Shown: positions 34,186-42,586, counted from the first letter of the stretch. The stretch is 64,000 nt of DNA from Candidatus Woesearchaeota archaeon (GCA_017608295.1 JAFCGF010000001.1:124001-188000); one strand, 5' to 3'. Program-made: numbers and translations. Notes: a model not told the origin generated them from the letters alone.

Positions 34186-34398
34186 ATGACAGCCGCACAA
34201 AAAAACAAGGGTTCTGGCATTTTCGTGGACTTCCTCGGTAAGGATGTGAATGTCAGATATCGTGATAATGACCGTGTCAAGGCGATTCACGGCAAGCTTA
34301 TTGCGGTTGAAGGAGGGCATATCAAGATTGATGCTGAAGCAGGAATCTTTATCATTGACGAGAAAAACATCGTCAAAGTGGAAGCAAGCTCACAGTAG
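34186..34398 (+). CDS. Small LSm-like beta-barrel protein
   Basis: A 70-residue protein with the Sm/LSm-like strand order GSGIFVDFLGKDVNVRYRD, HGKLIAVEGGHIKIDA, GIFIIDEKNIVKVE. Archaeal LSm proteins form rings that bind U-rich RNA; the Sm2 signature is weak here, so the fold call is tentative. The frame is open from 34174; ATG at 34186 is preferred as it follows the TATA box by about 30 nt. It stands alone. Confidence 0.55.
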   Translation: MTAAQKNKGSGIFVDFLGKDVNVRYRDNDRVKAIHGKLIAVEGGHIKIDAEAGIFIIDEKNIVKVEASSQ

Positions 34399-34901
34399 TT
34401 CACTAATTAAAGAATAACTTAAGTAGTGTCTATCCTCCCCCTCTCACACTTCAGGGCAACTCCCTCTCGCTTCAAGATGTTGAGAAAAACGGACACAAAG
34501 AGAGCAAAGCGTGGGTAGCTGCTCTCCCTGCATCCTCATCCTGAATCGCTTATCGACCTTTTTATGTCTTTCTCCACTTGAGCACTTCTATCTCGGAGAC
34601 ATCAGCGAGAAGTTCCTTCATCTCTTCTCCAGTGACCCTGTCTTCATCCATGCTCTGAGGGCTCTGATGAGAATTAATAAGGATTGCTAAGAAAAATCCG
34701 GAAAGTTTCCGAAAGGTTCTTAAAGACGGATAAAACCCTTCTAGATGGCGAACAGTTGAGGTCATTTAGGAAACTGGATGACGGGTTGCCTCTGAAGCTT
34801 CGGCTGATTTGGTTTCCCACCGTTTTGGCCTTCGGGTCTTTTCGGGTCTGCTGTTCGCTATTTTTATTTACTGCTTCTAAAGAAGATGTTTCCGGCTCAC
34901 T
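34399..34901. other. Intergenic stretch with one possible small ORF
   Basis: About 500 nt without a strong gene. It holds a possible 29-codon ORF on the minus strand (listed), an inverted repeat CGGAAAGTTTCCG near 34698-34710, and a direct repeat TTTCGGGTCT/GTCTTTTCGGG near 34832-34850. A 77-codon plus-strand frame in the second half has no promoter or ribosome site and is not accepted. Confidence 0.4.
34562..34651 (-). CDS. Possible 29-residue acidic protein
   Basis: ATG at 34651 opens MDEDRVTGEEMKELLADVSE and a short tail ending WRKT. A TATA-like CTTATTAATT (34671-34680, minus) lies about 24 nt upstream, giving a leaderless transcript. Only promoter spacing supports it, so coding status is uncertain. 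Confidence 0.32.
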   Translation of the reverse strand: MDEDRVTGEEMKELLADVSEIEVLKWRKT

Positions 34902-35090
34902 TCATGGCTGTCCGTAACACGGCCAACATACCAGAACCCCAATTCCTGTCTTTTGAACTTTCTTTATGTGAGCCATCCATTGTCTGTAATGCACCGAAGA
35001 TTTACCCTTAGTCCTTATCCTGATCCTCACGCCGCATTGGTCACAGACTCCGACCGGAATGTTTGAGTTGGCCACATTCATTCTCTCCAT
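34902..35090 (-). CDS. Small double-CxxC zinc-ribbon-like protein
   Basis: This 62-residue basic protein has CDQCGVRI and CWPC motifs separated by about 36 residues, consistent with one zinc site, plus SSVHYRQWMAHIKK between. It probably binds nucleic acid. The frame is open to 35138, inside the second operator, but the shared TATA box (35120-35130) places transcription start near 35096, so ATG at 35090 is chosen. It is divergent from the winged-helix gene and shares its operators. Confidence 0.5.
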   Translation of the reverse strand: MERMNVANSNIPVGVCDQCGVRIRIRTKGKSSVHYRQWMAHIKKVQKTGIGVLVCWPCYGQP

Positions 35091-35097
35091 GTAAGTT

Positions 35098-35148
35098 CCA
35101 CAATATTGTGGAATCAATTGATATTTAAACTTTACCACAATATTGTGG
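35098..35148. promoter_or_regulatory. Paired 14-bp palindromic operators around a shared TATA box
   Basis: The perfect palindrome CCACAATATTGTGG occurs twice, at 35098-35111 and 35135-35148, centres 37 bp apart. Between them lies ATATTTAAAC (35121-35130), usable as a TATA box on either strand. One operator ends 1 nt before the winged-helix ATG at 35150, and the other starts 7 nt before the zinc-ribbon ATG at 35090. The arrangement fits repression of both divergent genes, presumably by the winged-helix protein itself. Confidence 0.75.
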
Positions 35149-35149
35149 C

Positions 35150-35371
35150 ATGGTTAAAAGGACACATCAGGAAATCCGTAAAGCGATTCTAAAGGCACTG
35201 AGCGACGGCAAGGAGCACACCTATGGAAATCTCGAGCGCAAGGTGAATACGAACTGGATGACTGTCCGCAATCACTGCAAGGACCTGCAGGTCTTTGAGT
35301 CCGTGACGATTTCTAAGGAGAATAAGGTCAAGATCACCAAGAAGGGCATCGACCTTCTGAAGCGGCTGTGA
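35150..35371 (+). CDS. Winged-helix transcription regulator, probably autoregulated
   Basis: A 73-residue DNA-binding protein with a winged-helix fold: QEIRKAILKALSDGKEHTYG, the recognition region NLERKVNTNWMTVRNHCKDL, and a wing ending KVKITKKGIDLLKRL. It has no sensor domain. The leaderless start lies about 22 nt after the TATA box and directly after a palindromic operator, so it probably represses its own promoter and that of the divergent zinc-ribbon gene. It converges with the NUMOD3 gene. This set looks like part of a small accessory region. Confidence 0.78.
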   Translation: MVKRTHQEIRKAILKALSDGKEHTYGNLERKVNTNWMTVRNHCKDLQVFESVTISKENKVKITKKGIDLLKRL

Positions 35372-35382
35372 CATTACAACAC

Positions 35383-35658
35383 CTATGCTTTGCCGAACAA
35401 AATCCAGTAGGCTTCCGGAAGCTCAGGTTCCATACGCTTCCTGTTTGCCACATTGATTATTCCAATGATGCACTCGGGATTGAAACACATCTGATGCCTG
35501 AATTGGCCGTTCTCATAGTTGGTTGCTATAGTGATGTGCTCGTGGCAGACATCGCACTCGTCGCCATGCCTGAATATCTTTCTTTTCTTCTTGCCTTTCA
35601 GCGCTGCACTTATCTTTATCTTGGCCTCCTTGGAGTGCTTTTGTCCTCTTGCCGGCAT
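35383..35658 (-). CDS. NUMOD3 DNA-binding motif protein with zinc site
   Basis: A 91-residue basic protein. The N-terminus has HSKEAKIKISAALKGKKK, the NUMOD3 module found in homing endonucleases and related DNA-binding proteins. It is followed by CDVCHEHITIA and MCFNPECIIG, which could make a zinc ribbon. No nuclease catalytic domain is visible, so it may be a remnant or a DNA-binding adaptor. TATA box GCATAAATAG (minus, 35682-35691) lies about 25 nt before the ATG at 35658. The 3' end converges with the winged-helix gene. Confidence 0.65.
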   Translation of the reverse strand: MPARGQKHSKEAKIKISAALKGKKKRKIFRHGDECDVCHEHITIATNYENGQFRHQMCFNPECIIGIINVANRKRMEPELPEAYWILFGKA

Positions 35659-35883
35659 ATCTGAGAGAATGTCTCGACGCTATTTATGCCTTGTCTGCGG
35701 ATTTATCCCAAAATCTGAAAATGGGATAAGAAACAGCGATTAAGGGTACCTTTTGGTGTGTATGTCATTGCTCTCACCAGTCCGTTTCCCTCTCCCTCTC
35801 TCCCTCGCGTTGCAGCTCATTCATGCCGTCCATCTCCCTCCCCGCCTTGCCGCTTTCATAGCCTCAGGTGATGAAATCTGCAA

Positions 35884-35919
35884 CCTGCTGTTGCAGGTCC
35901 TGAAACGAATACGTTTCAG
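35884..35919. repeat. Two adjacent inverted repeats
   Basis: CCTGC-TGTT-GCAGG occupies 35884-35897 and CTGAAACG-AATA-CGTTTCAG occupies 35900-35919. Both are perfect. They lie 24-60 nt before a GGAGGAAAGG ribosome site and ATG at 35944, so they could be operators or stem-loops in the leader. Confidence 0.6.
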
Positions 35920-35943
35920 ATATCGTCATCGGAGGAAAGGAAC

Positions 35944-36156
35944 ATGGACGCACAAAGAATATACCGCATCGTGCAGTCGGTCAAATACAACGGACTGCGC
36001 AAAATCCAGCGCTGAACCCTGCGGAACCACATGAGGAAAACCGAGATTTCCCAAATCCTGTGTATGCCCTCGACACCACACATCCCGCGGCATCCATTTC
36101 ACTACAAAACCTTCCCAAATGCTGTTGGTAAATGGGATACCAAATTCTGTGGATAA
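35944..36156 (+). pseudogene. Possible broken small gene with an in-frame TGA
   Basis: ATG at 35944 follows a strong Shine-Dalgarno (GGAGGAAAGG) and opens MDAQRIYRIVQSVKYNGLRK. A TGA at 36013 interrupts the frame after 23 codons, after which it stays open to TAA at 36154 with TLRNHMRKTEISQIL next. Either the gene is a 23-residue peptide, or it has been broken by the stop. Nothing indicates stop recoding. No family was recognised. Confidence 0.35.
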
Positions 36157-36282
36157 CTGTTAGAAATAAAAAACATCCGTTTACGATTCAGGGCATACAA
36201 TGCCCAATAGCGTACGGGGAATGAAGGGACGTTTGATTCAGCGAAAAGCTTATAATTCAATAATGAATAATATTATCCAATT

Positions 36283-36876
36283 ATGGTTAATTCAGGAAAT
36301 ACTCTGCTGAGACTGCTGTGGGTGCTGGGAAAAACCCTGCCTGAGAGCCTAACCCTGAGGAGGATGGCAAAAGAGGCCAAGATTCCCTACGCGACAGCAT
36401 ACAGAGTAGTCAAGAGGCATGAATCACTCTTTTCCATCAAAAGAAAAGGAAACATCAAGCTCTGCTCTATTAATCTCGAAGACCCAATCCTAAAGCACTA
36501 CCTCATCCTCGCGGAGCGTCAGAAAGCAGAGGAGTTCATCCAGAAGAATCACAGAATACGTATCATCAGGAAGGAGCTCCCCGAGGGAGACTACGCCTGT
36601 ATCCTCTTCGGCTCACGTGCAGATGCCACACACCGAGAAAAAAGTGACATCGACCTTTGCATTATAAACAGGGACGGGAAAAGGAATCTTTCCTTCTCGA
36701 CACATGAACTCATCTTCAAGATAGAAATCAACCCTATCTATCTCAAGAGAACTGAATTCCGGCAGATGCTCAAAGAAAAAACACGGAACCTCGCGCACGA
36801 GATTCTCAGCAAGCACATCATCCTCCACGGAGAAGAATACTTCTGGGACATCATCTATCCCTGGGCTTCACGATAA
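36283..36876 (+). CDS. HTH plus minimal nucleotidyltransferase (MNT-type antitoxin)
   Basis: This 197-residue protein has an N-terminal helix-turn-helix (TLRRMAKEAKIPYATAYRVVKR) and a nucleotidyltransferase domain with the motif FGSRADATHREKSDIDLCI, where GS and D-x-D are catalytic. MNT proteins paired with HEPN proteins act as antitoxins that modify the toxin, here with a DNA-binding part for autoregulation. The next gene, 63 nt downstream, encodes a HEPN-like protein. TATA box GCTTATAATT lies about 28 nt before the ATG. Confidence 0.78.
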   Translation: MVNSGNTLLRLLWVLGKTLPESLTLRRMAKEAKIPYATAYRVVKRHESLFSIKRKGNIKLCSINLEDPILKHYLILAERQKAEEFIQKNHRIRIIRKELPEGDYACILFGSRADATHREKSDIDLCIINRDGKRNLSFSTHELIFKIEINPIYLKRTEFRQMLKEKTRNLAHEILSKHIILHGEEYFWDIIYPWASR

Positions 36877-36939
36877 CGCCGAAAAGCTTCCGGAATCCTG
36901 TAGGAAAGCCATATGAATCTCCATGTGAAAGGGTGAGTG

Positions 36940-37458
36940 ATGGGATTCAACAAGAGGCACTACGCGCACGAGTTCGAGCGCCTGCTAAGGGTTGAATTAA
37001 ACAGGAAATTCTTCATCAAGAAGAGCGCGGCGAAGTACAAGCAGAAAGGCTACATCAATAAAGGGACAGATAGCTTCACTCTCGCTAACTTCCTCCAAGA
37101 AACAGCGCAACCAGCGAAGGACTATTGGACAATCACTATCTGTTATTACTCCATGCTCTACCTGGCGAAAGCAGCCATCCTCAGCAAGGGATACGAGACA
37201 GACGACCATTACGCGACGCAGATTGCACTTGGCCACCTGTTTGTTCCTGACCAACTTGAAAAGGAAGACCTCCTGCTACTCGAGCAGGCGCACAAGATAT
37301 TGGAAGATGATTATGTGACTGCTTTCGAAGAGGTGAGACAAGAAAGCGCAATAAGCAAATACAGCCCAAACCATGCATACACGGGAAGGAGAGTTGAAGA
37401 GGTAACAGTGATAGCTGGACAATTCATAAGGAAGATACAGACGATGCGGGGAGAATGA
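36940..37458 (+). CDS. HEPN-like protein, partner of the MNT
   Basis: This 172-residue helical protein has the HEPN-type pattern (FLQETAQPAKDYWTITICYYSMLYLAKAAILSKGYETDDHY), with the tyrosine-rich helix typical of the group that pairs with minimal nucleotidyltransferases. The canonical R-x4-6-H ribonuclease motif was not evident, so RNase activity is uncertain. ATG at 36940 is preferred to GTG at 36937, with AAGGGTGAG just upstream. It follows the MNT gene on the same strand and ends 2 nt before the convergent SMC gene. It is most likely the toxin of a two-gene module. Confidence 0.65.
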   Translation: MGFNKRHYAHEFERLLRVELNRKFFIKKSAAKYKQKGYINKGTDSFTLANFLQETAQPAKDYWTITICYYSMLYLAKAAILSKGYETDDHYATQIALGHLFVPDQLEKEDLLLLEQAHKILEDDYVTAFEEVRQESAISKYSPNHAYTGRRVEEVTVIAGQFIRKIQTMRGE

Positions 37459-37460
37459 AA

Positions 37461-40400
37461 CTACACCTGCAAACTAGTTATCTTGCTTATACCTTCCTTG
37501 TTCATGGAGATGCCGTACAGGACATCAGCCTCTCCAAGCACATAATCATTATGTGAGATGATGACGTACTGCGCTTGCTGGGAGTATTTCCCCAGAAGCT
37601 TCCCGAGCTTCTCTGAATTATGCTTGTCCAGCGCAGCATCCACCTCATCAAATACATAGAACGAAGCAGGGTCATATTCCTGAATAGAAAAAATGAATGC
37701 AAGCGCAGTCAACGTCTTCTCACCACCAGAAAGCGCGCGGATTGGCAATATGCGCTTCTCAGACATCCTAGCCCGAATCTCAATCCCCCCATCAAGCGGC
37801 GACTCCTCGTTCTCGAGCAGAAGCCACGTTTCCCCCTTTGGAGCAAGCTCCTTGAATATGCGCTGGAAGTTTTCGCTTATCGCTTTGAACGTCTTGAGGA
37901 ATAGGTCTGTCTTCTGCCCTTCAATCTCCTGAATAAGCCCCTCAACCTTTCCCTTCTCTTCATGCAGCACAACACGCTTTTCTGTCAGCTGGTCGTATTC
38001 CCGCTCAACACGCTCGTAAATCTCAAGGGCCTTCATGTTGATGTTGCCCATGCCTGCCATCTGCTCCTCATACTTTTCTATGTCCTCACGCAAAACCTTT
38101 CGCGAAGTCTTTGGCAGGAGCTCCATATCCTTGTAGAGTTCAAAGGCCTTTTCCAGCCCGACGAGGTCTGCCTTGGTTTCAGCGACTTTCAGCGATTCAG
38201 CGTTGAGGCGCTGCTCTAACTCATGCTGCAAACCCTCTTGGCCAGCGTGTTTCGCAATCAGTCCCTCGAGCTTCTTCTGGAGCTCATCCTTTCTCTGGAA
38301 TTGCACCTTGTATCTTTTCCTGAACTCACTGAATTTTTTTTCGTGTTTCTTCAGCTCCTCGCGGTTCTCCGCCAACTGGCCATCGAGCGTCCTTTGCTCG
38401 TCCTCATAGTGGGCAGAATCATGGTCAATCCCTTCGAGAATCTTCCTTGTCTTCTCCAGCTCCGGTTTGAGGATGTCGGAAATCTGCTGTTCCTGAGTCC
38501 TGAGGTCAACAATAATCGTATTGGCGTGCTCTCTCCGCTCATCACGTGTCTTGGTGAATGAGCTTAGTTCAGCGATAAGCTTTGGTTCCCGTAGGGTGCG
38601 CATTTTCTGTTTGAGCTCCTCTCGATTTCTACGCACACCGGCAAGCTCGCTATTTCCCTGACTTATCTCGCCAACGAGGCGCTGGAGGGCGCGTTCTGCC
38701 TGGTCCAGGTCTGCTTCGAGCAATAGCTTTTTCTCCTTGTCAGTGTCAAAGTCGGATTCCTCAAGGTGGAGCTTTTTCTCCATCGCAGCAATCTCGCCCT
38801 CGAGCGAGGCTTTCTCTACTCGCATCTCATCAACCCTGTCCTGAATCTCACTCTTCTGGGTCTCAAGTTCAGCAAGCTTGACAGTGAGTTCCCTTACCTC
38901 GGTTTCAAGCTGCCTGAGGTGCTTGCCACTCTCCTGCCTGGCGAACCCAGTGCCCTTCACGCGGGTTCGATGGCCGCCGGTCATCGCTCCAGAAGTCTCA
39001 GCGATATCGCCGTCAAGGCTGACCATGCGCGTGGCCCCAATACCAATGCGGCGCATCACATCGATGTTGTCAACAACAAGTGTCGACCCAAAGACATATT
39101 GGAAGACCTTTTTGTGTTCTGTCTTGTGCTGGATGAGGTTGACGGCGAAATCAATGGCGCCGTTCGCGTCCGCGAGCTTCTTTGCTTCGGGCTTGATGCC
39201 AAAAGCCTTTATCTTGTTGAGTGGAAGGAATGTCGCGTAGCCAAGCTTGTTGTTCTTGAGGTAGCGGATGCACTCGGCAGCGACGCCGTCATCATCTACA
39301 ACAACATTGTTCATCCGCGAGCCAGCGGCGACTTCAAGGGCAAGGGCGTATTTTCCAGGCACCTGAGCCAGATCAGAGACAGTACCGTGAATCCCCTGGA
39401 TGCGGTTGCGCTGCTCAAGGATTTTCTTCACAGCCATGCTCGCAGCAGTGCGGTCCTTCACGACAGCTTCAACAGCCCTTTGCTTGCTGAGTTCTTCCCT
39501 TTTTTCTGCAAGGTCGTCCTGAAGCTTGCTGATTCTCAGGACAATGGAACTGCTCTCTGTGAGCTGTGTATTGAGCTGTTTCGCGAGCTCCTTGTAGCGC
39601 GTGCGCTTATGTTTCAGAGTGTCTACTTCATCCTTATGTTCTTTCTTCACCTGCTTGAGCTTTGTGGATTGCTCTTCGAAAGAATTGAGCTGGGTCTGGG
39701 CCAGCTCTTTCTTGATTGTGGCTGCCTGCTGCTCTTCCCTGAGCTTGTTGATTGCCTCTCTCTTCTCATCGAGCTCTGAGTCCAGTGCCGAGAGTTCTTC
39801 CTCTATCGAGCCGATATCATCGACCGCGTGCTTTTCCCGAAACGAGTCAATCTCAGCCTGAAGCCGCTCCACTTCAGATTCAGCAGATTCATACTCTTTT
39901 TTCAGGCGCTTTACAGCCTCTTCTGAGCGCGATAAGTTTCCTTCAGCAGATCCAATCCCCTGCTCGAGCGCCTCTTTCCTGTCAGAGAGCTTCTCCAACT
40001 CCTGCCTACAGGTGTTCAGCCGCTCTTCCTTTTTCCCAATTTCGACGTTGAGGTTCTCCTTCTTGGAAAATAGTTCCCGCTCCTTTTCCTCGGCTCCTTC
40101 CTCAATCTCCTGAGTGATGGCGCTGATCTCTTTCCTGACGGACTCAATATCTCCCTTGAAGGCTTTAATCTCCTTATGAAGCTCCTCGATGCGCTTCTTG
40201 TGTGTCTCCTGGCGCGTATCGCTGCTCTTGAGATTCTTTTCATACTGCTTGATGTCCAGGTGGATGAGCGTGCCTTTTGATTTCTCAAGCTTGTCCCTGA
40301 TGTTACGGAACTTGACTGCCTGCTCCCTATCCTCACTGAGATTAGCGAGATAGGCGCCGCGCTGTTCAAGGATGATGTCAGTGTCGTGCAGTTTTTTGTC

Positions 40401-40955
40401 GACCTTGTTGAGCTCTAGGAGTGCCTTGTGCTTCCTATCTTCATAATGGGAGATGCCTGAGATCTCCTCGATGACTTTTCTCCTTTCATCCGGAGACATC
40501 TCCACGAACTTGGTGATATCGCCCTGGAGGATGATGTTGTATCCCTCTGGGTCTATCTTTGCATGAGAGAGGAGCTCGATAATCTCCTGGCGCGTGCTGC
40601 GCTTTTCGTTTATCCGATATACGCTTCCCCCGTCCTTCTTTACCGTTCGGCTGATTGCTATCTGCGTGGTCTCGAGCGGGAAGGTGTTTTTTGAGTTGTC
40701 AAACACAATGGAGACTGATGCCTGGGATGCTGGACTCTTCTTCTTCCCTCCCTTGTAGATGAGTTCCGCGGTCTTTTCAGCACGCATACTCTTACTGGAA
40801 AGCCTGCCAAGGACAAAACATATGCCGTCCACTATGTTGGATTTCCCCGAGCCGTTCGGCCCAAGCACAACATTGAAGCCATCTCCAAAAGGGACATCTA
40901 CTTTGTGGGCAAATGACTTGAACCCTTTCATCTCCAGCTTGAGAATTTTAGTCAT
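37461..40955 (-). CDS. smc: Chromosome-segregation ATPase SMC
   Basis: SMC dimers organise chromosomes by loop extrusion. The 1164-residue protein has Walker A VVLGPNGSGKSNIVDG near residue 32, two long coiled-coil arms, a hinge near 500-650 (GIHGTVSDLAQV, YATFLPLNKIK, VRLVSLDGD-like MVSLDGDIAETSGAMTGG), the signature ALSGGEKTLTALAF and Walker B YVFDEVDAALD. The length is typical. The frame is open from 40997, but ATG at 40955 gives the family start MTKILKLEMKGFKSFAHKV; the upstream TATA ATATTTAAAT (40996-41006) is too close to the first ATG. ScpA/B partners were not seen in the window. Confidence 0.97.
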   Translation of the reverse strand: MTKILKLEMKGFKSFAHKVDVPFGDGFNVVLGPNGSGKSNIVDGICFVLGRLSSKSMRAEKTAELIYKGGKKKSPASQASVSIVFDNSKNTFPLETTQIAISRTVKKDGGSVYRINEKRSTRQEIIELLSHAKIDPEGYNIILQGDITKFVEMSPDERRKVIEEISGISHYEDRKHKALLELNKVDKKLHDTDIILEQRGAYLANLSEDREQAVKFRNIRDKLEKSKGTLIHLDIKQYEKNLKSSDTRQETHKKRIEELHKEIKAFKGDIESVRKEISAITQEIEEGAEEKERELFSKKENLNVEIGKKEERLNTCRQELEKLSDRKEALEQGIGSAEGNLSRSEEAVKRLKKEYESAESEVERLQAEIDSFREKHAVDDIGSIEEELSALDSELDEKREAINKLREEQQAATIKKELAQTQLNSFEEQSTKLKQVKKEHKDEVDTLKHKRTRYKELAKQLNTQLTESSSIVLRISKLQDDLAEKREELSKQRAVEAVVKDRTAASMAVKKILEQRNRIQGIHGTVSDLAQVPGKYALALEVAAGSRMNNVVVDDDGVAAECIRYLKNNKLGYATFLPLNKIKAFGIKPEAKKLADANGAIDFAVNLIQHKTEHKKVFQYVFGSTLVVDNIDVMRRIGIGATRMVSLDGDIAETSGAMTGGHRTRVKGTGFARQESGKHLRQLETEVRELTVKLAELETQKSEIQDRVDEMRVEKASLEGEIAAMEKKLHLEESDFDTDKEKKLLLEADLDQAERALQRLVGEISQGNSELAGVRRNREELKQKMRTLREPKLIAELSSFTKTRDERREHANTIIVDLRTQEQQISDILKPELEKTRKILEGIDHDSAHYEDEQRTLDGQLAENREELKKHEKKFSEFRKRYKVQFQRKDELQKKLEGLIAKHAGQEGLQHELEQRLNAESLKVAETKADLVGLEKAFELYKDMELLPKTSRKVLREDIEKYEEQMAGMGNINMKALEIYERVEREYDQLTEKRVVLHEEKGKVEGLIQEIEGQKTDLFLKTFKAISENFQRIFKELAPKGETWLLLENEESPLDGGIEIRARMSEKRILPIRALSGGEKTLTALAFIFSIQEYDPASFYVFDEVDAALDKHNSEKLGKLLGKYSQQAQYVIISHNDYVLGEADVLYGISMNKEGISKITSLQV

Positions 40956-41099
40956 GATGAATCGCGTCTTGGGATGGCTGGAAGCGAAGCCCCTCATTTA
41001 AATATTTTACCGACGATAAAAGAGAGTTCTACCTCCTCAAGATGCTCTACGGATTTTCCCCTATAAAAACATTCCGCTCATAGGACACATTACAAGAAG

Positions 41100-41109
41100 A
41101 TTTAAAAAG
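41100..41109 (+). promoter_or_regulatory. TATA box of the initiator tRNA gene
   Basis: ATTTAAAAAG lies 23-32 nt before the first tRNA base at 41132, the expected distance for archaeal RNA polymerase. Confidence 0.7.
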
Positions 41110-41131
41110 CGCCTTCCGCTTCTTGTGCGTT

Positions 41132-41206
41132 AGCGGGGTGGGGCAGCCAGGAGTGCCCGTCGGGCTCATAACCCGAAGGTCGGAAGTTCAAATCTTCCCC
41201 CCGCTA
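41132..41206 (+). tRNA. Initiator tRNA-Met (CAT)
   Basis: All arms can be folded: acceptor AGCGGGG with CCCCGCT plus A, D arm GGCA with TGCC, anticodon arm TCGGG-CTCATAA-CCCGA, and T arm GGAAG-TTCAAAT-CTTCC. The anticodon is CAT. The A1-T72 pair and three G-C pairs at the bottom of the anticodon stem are initiator marks. No intron is present and CCA is not encoded. Confidence 0.96.
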
Positions 41207-41222
41207 CTGCAAACTCAGTAGC

Positions 41223-41248
41223 ACGTTGGTGGGGCTGAAGCCCCACGT
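41223..41248 (+). terminator. Hairpin downstream of the tRNA
   Basis: TGGGGC-TGAA-GCCCCA forms a strong 6-bp hairpin (41230-41245), extended by ACGT on both sides with a 3-nt bulge. It may mark the 3' end of the tRNA transcript. No T-run follows directly, so the role is uncertain. Confidence 0.4.
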
Positions 41249-41323
41249 CGGATTATATTCTGCTTCTCGCGTGATGGTTGTGTTCTCATAACACATATAT
41301 ACTTAGATGAGGCAAGTAGGGCT

Positions 41324-41977
41324 ATGGCACTAATCTGCGGGATTGATGAAGCAGGCAAGGGCCCGGTCATTGGTCCTCTTGTTGTATGTGGGGTTCTTCT
41401 CGAGGAATCCAAGGAAGATCAGCTCCAGCAGATAGGGGCAAGAGACTCTAAGACCCTGACCCCACTCAGCAGGGAGCGTCTTAAGGGACAGATAGAGGGA
41501 ATAGCGGAGAAAGTGCATCTCGAAAGCCTCAGCCCGGAGCAGATAGACAACGCGATATTCTCAAAGGACTCGAACCTCAATCAGCTGGAGACTGCGGCAA
41601 TCGCGAAAATTATCAATATCCTCAAGCCGGACAAGGTGTACATCGACTGCTTGAGTTCAAACATCGAGGGCTGGACCGCACAACTCAAGCAGATGCTTGA
41701 TTTCATGCCAAAGGAAATCATTGCAGAGCACAAGGCAGACGCGCTCTATCCTGTGGTGAGCGCAGCATCCATTGTCGCGAAAGTGACCCGCGATGCGGAC
41801 ATCAATGTGCTTAAGAAGAAGTACAACGTCGACTTCGGCTCAGGCTATCCTGCTGACCCCAAGACCCAGGCGTTCCTCAAGAAGCACTACAGGGACTATC
41901 CCATCTTCAGGAAAAGCTGGAAAAGCTACCGGCGCCTTATCGAGGCAGAAGACCAGAAGTCGCTGGATGAGTTTTAA
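41324..41977 (+). CDS. rnhB: Ribonuclease HII
   Basis: RNase HII cuts RNA in RNA-DNA hybrids and single ribonucleotides in DNA. The 217-residue protein has the signature GIDEAGKGPVIGPLVV with catalytic D8 and E9, RDSKTLTPLSRERL, the third Asp in KVYIDCLSSN, the fourth in EHKADALYPVVSAASI VAK-type segment, and FGSGYPADPKT. The length is typical for archaea. TATA box CATATATACT lies about 25 nt before the ATG. It converges with the methyltransferase gene (gap 8 nt). Confidence 0.97.
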   Translation: MALICGIDEAGKGPVIGPLVVCGVLLEESKEDQLQQIGARDSKTLTPLSRERLKGQIEGIAEKVHLESLSPEQIDNAIFSKDSNLNQLETAAIAKIINILKPDKVYIDCLSSNIEGWTAQLKQMLDFMPKEIIAEHKADALYPVVSAASIVAKVTRDADINVLKKKYNVDFGSGYPADPKTQAFLKKHYRDYPIFRKSWKSYRRLIEAEDQKSLDEF

Positions 41978-41985
41978 GTAGAATT

Positions 41986-42585
41986 CTAATCCTGGAAAGA
42001 GCAGTACACCCTGAATCCGCCCTTCTTCGCGAGAGTCTTGCAGGCGCCGAAGAGCTGTATCATCCTGGCCTCGAGCATCGCCCCTCCCTTCTTGTGCCGG
42101 GCGACGAGCTGCAACGTCCCATCCTTTACGAGGTGCTTCCGCGCCCCATCGATAATCTTGAAGCACAGCTCCCTTCCCGCAGCCATAGGTGGATTCACGA
42201 GGATACTGTCGAACATATCATCAGGGATGGGAGCATACAAATCGCCCTGTAACACCGTGCACAGCTTGGAGACACCATTCAACTCCGCATTCCGCTTGGC
42301 GAGGGCAGCGGCGCGCTCATTAATCTCAACCATAGTCACATCACACTTGAGTACCCGCGCCATCACAATCCCGACGATACCTATGCCGCAGCCGAGGTCA
42401 AGCACTCTCACTGTCTCCGGAACATCAGCACTCTCGATAAGCAGGCGTGTCGCTGAATCAACACGATACTTGGAGAACGTGCCTCCTGCTGATATGAATC
42501 TGAATTCAATATTGCGCAGCCTGCATGAGAATTCCTTCTCCTCAGCAGCAGAATGCTGTTTCTCTGAGAAATAATGCTCAACCAT
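41986..42585 (-). CDS. RsmC-like class I methyltransferase
   Basis: This 199-residue SAM-dependent methyltransferase has SAM site VLDLGCGIGIVGI, acidic strand end TMVEINERA, and the substrate motif SILVNPPMAAG. NPP(M/F) is typical of the RsmC/RlmG group that makes N2-methylguanine in rRNA. The N-terminus (FISAGGTFSKYRVDSATRLLIE) matches the stand-alone archaeal form, which lacks the N-terminal non-catalytic domain of bacterial RsmC. It directly follows the membrane protein gene at 42587. Confidence 0.82.
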   Translation of the reverse strand: MVEHYFSEKQHSAAEEKEFSCRLRNIEFRFISAGGTFSKYRVDSATRLLIESADVPETVRVLDLGCGIGIVGIVMARVLKCDVTMVEINERAAALAKRNAELNGVSKLCTVLQGDLYAPIPDDMFDSILVNPPMAAGRELCFKIIDGARKHLVKDGTLQLVARHKKGGAMLEARMIQLFGACKTLAKKGGFRVYCSFQD

Positions 42586-42586
42586 A

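Larger units (their letters stand above)
35659..36282. other. Accessory intergenic region with inverted repeats
   Basis: Apart from a possible broken ORF (35944-36156) the region holds no firm gene. Features are the pair of inverted repeats at 35884-35919, and AT-rich DNA ahead of the MNT gene with TATA GCTTATAATT (36246-36255). An inverted repeat around TATCCCAAAATCTGAAAATGGGATA lies near 35703-35727. Confidence 0.45.

Noticed and set aside
34684..34917. 77-codon plus-strand frame in the intergenic region
   Set aside because: No promoter or ribosome site; irregular composition; overlaps the end of the zinc-ribbon gene.
38766..39779. 337-codon plus-strand frame inside the SMC gene
   Set aside because: It is antisense to the SMC coiled coil and hinge, which carry family motifs throughout; its composition is that of a shadow frame.
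41223..41248. Riboswitch or second RNA gene after the tRNA
   Set aside because: Only one short stem is present, and it is followed by the TATA box of the RNase HII gene; a transcript-end hairpin is simpler.
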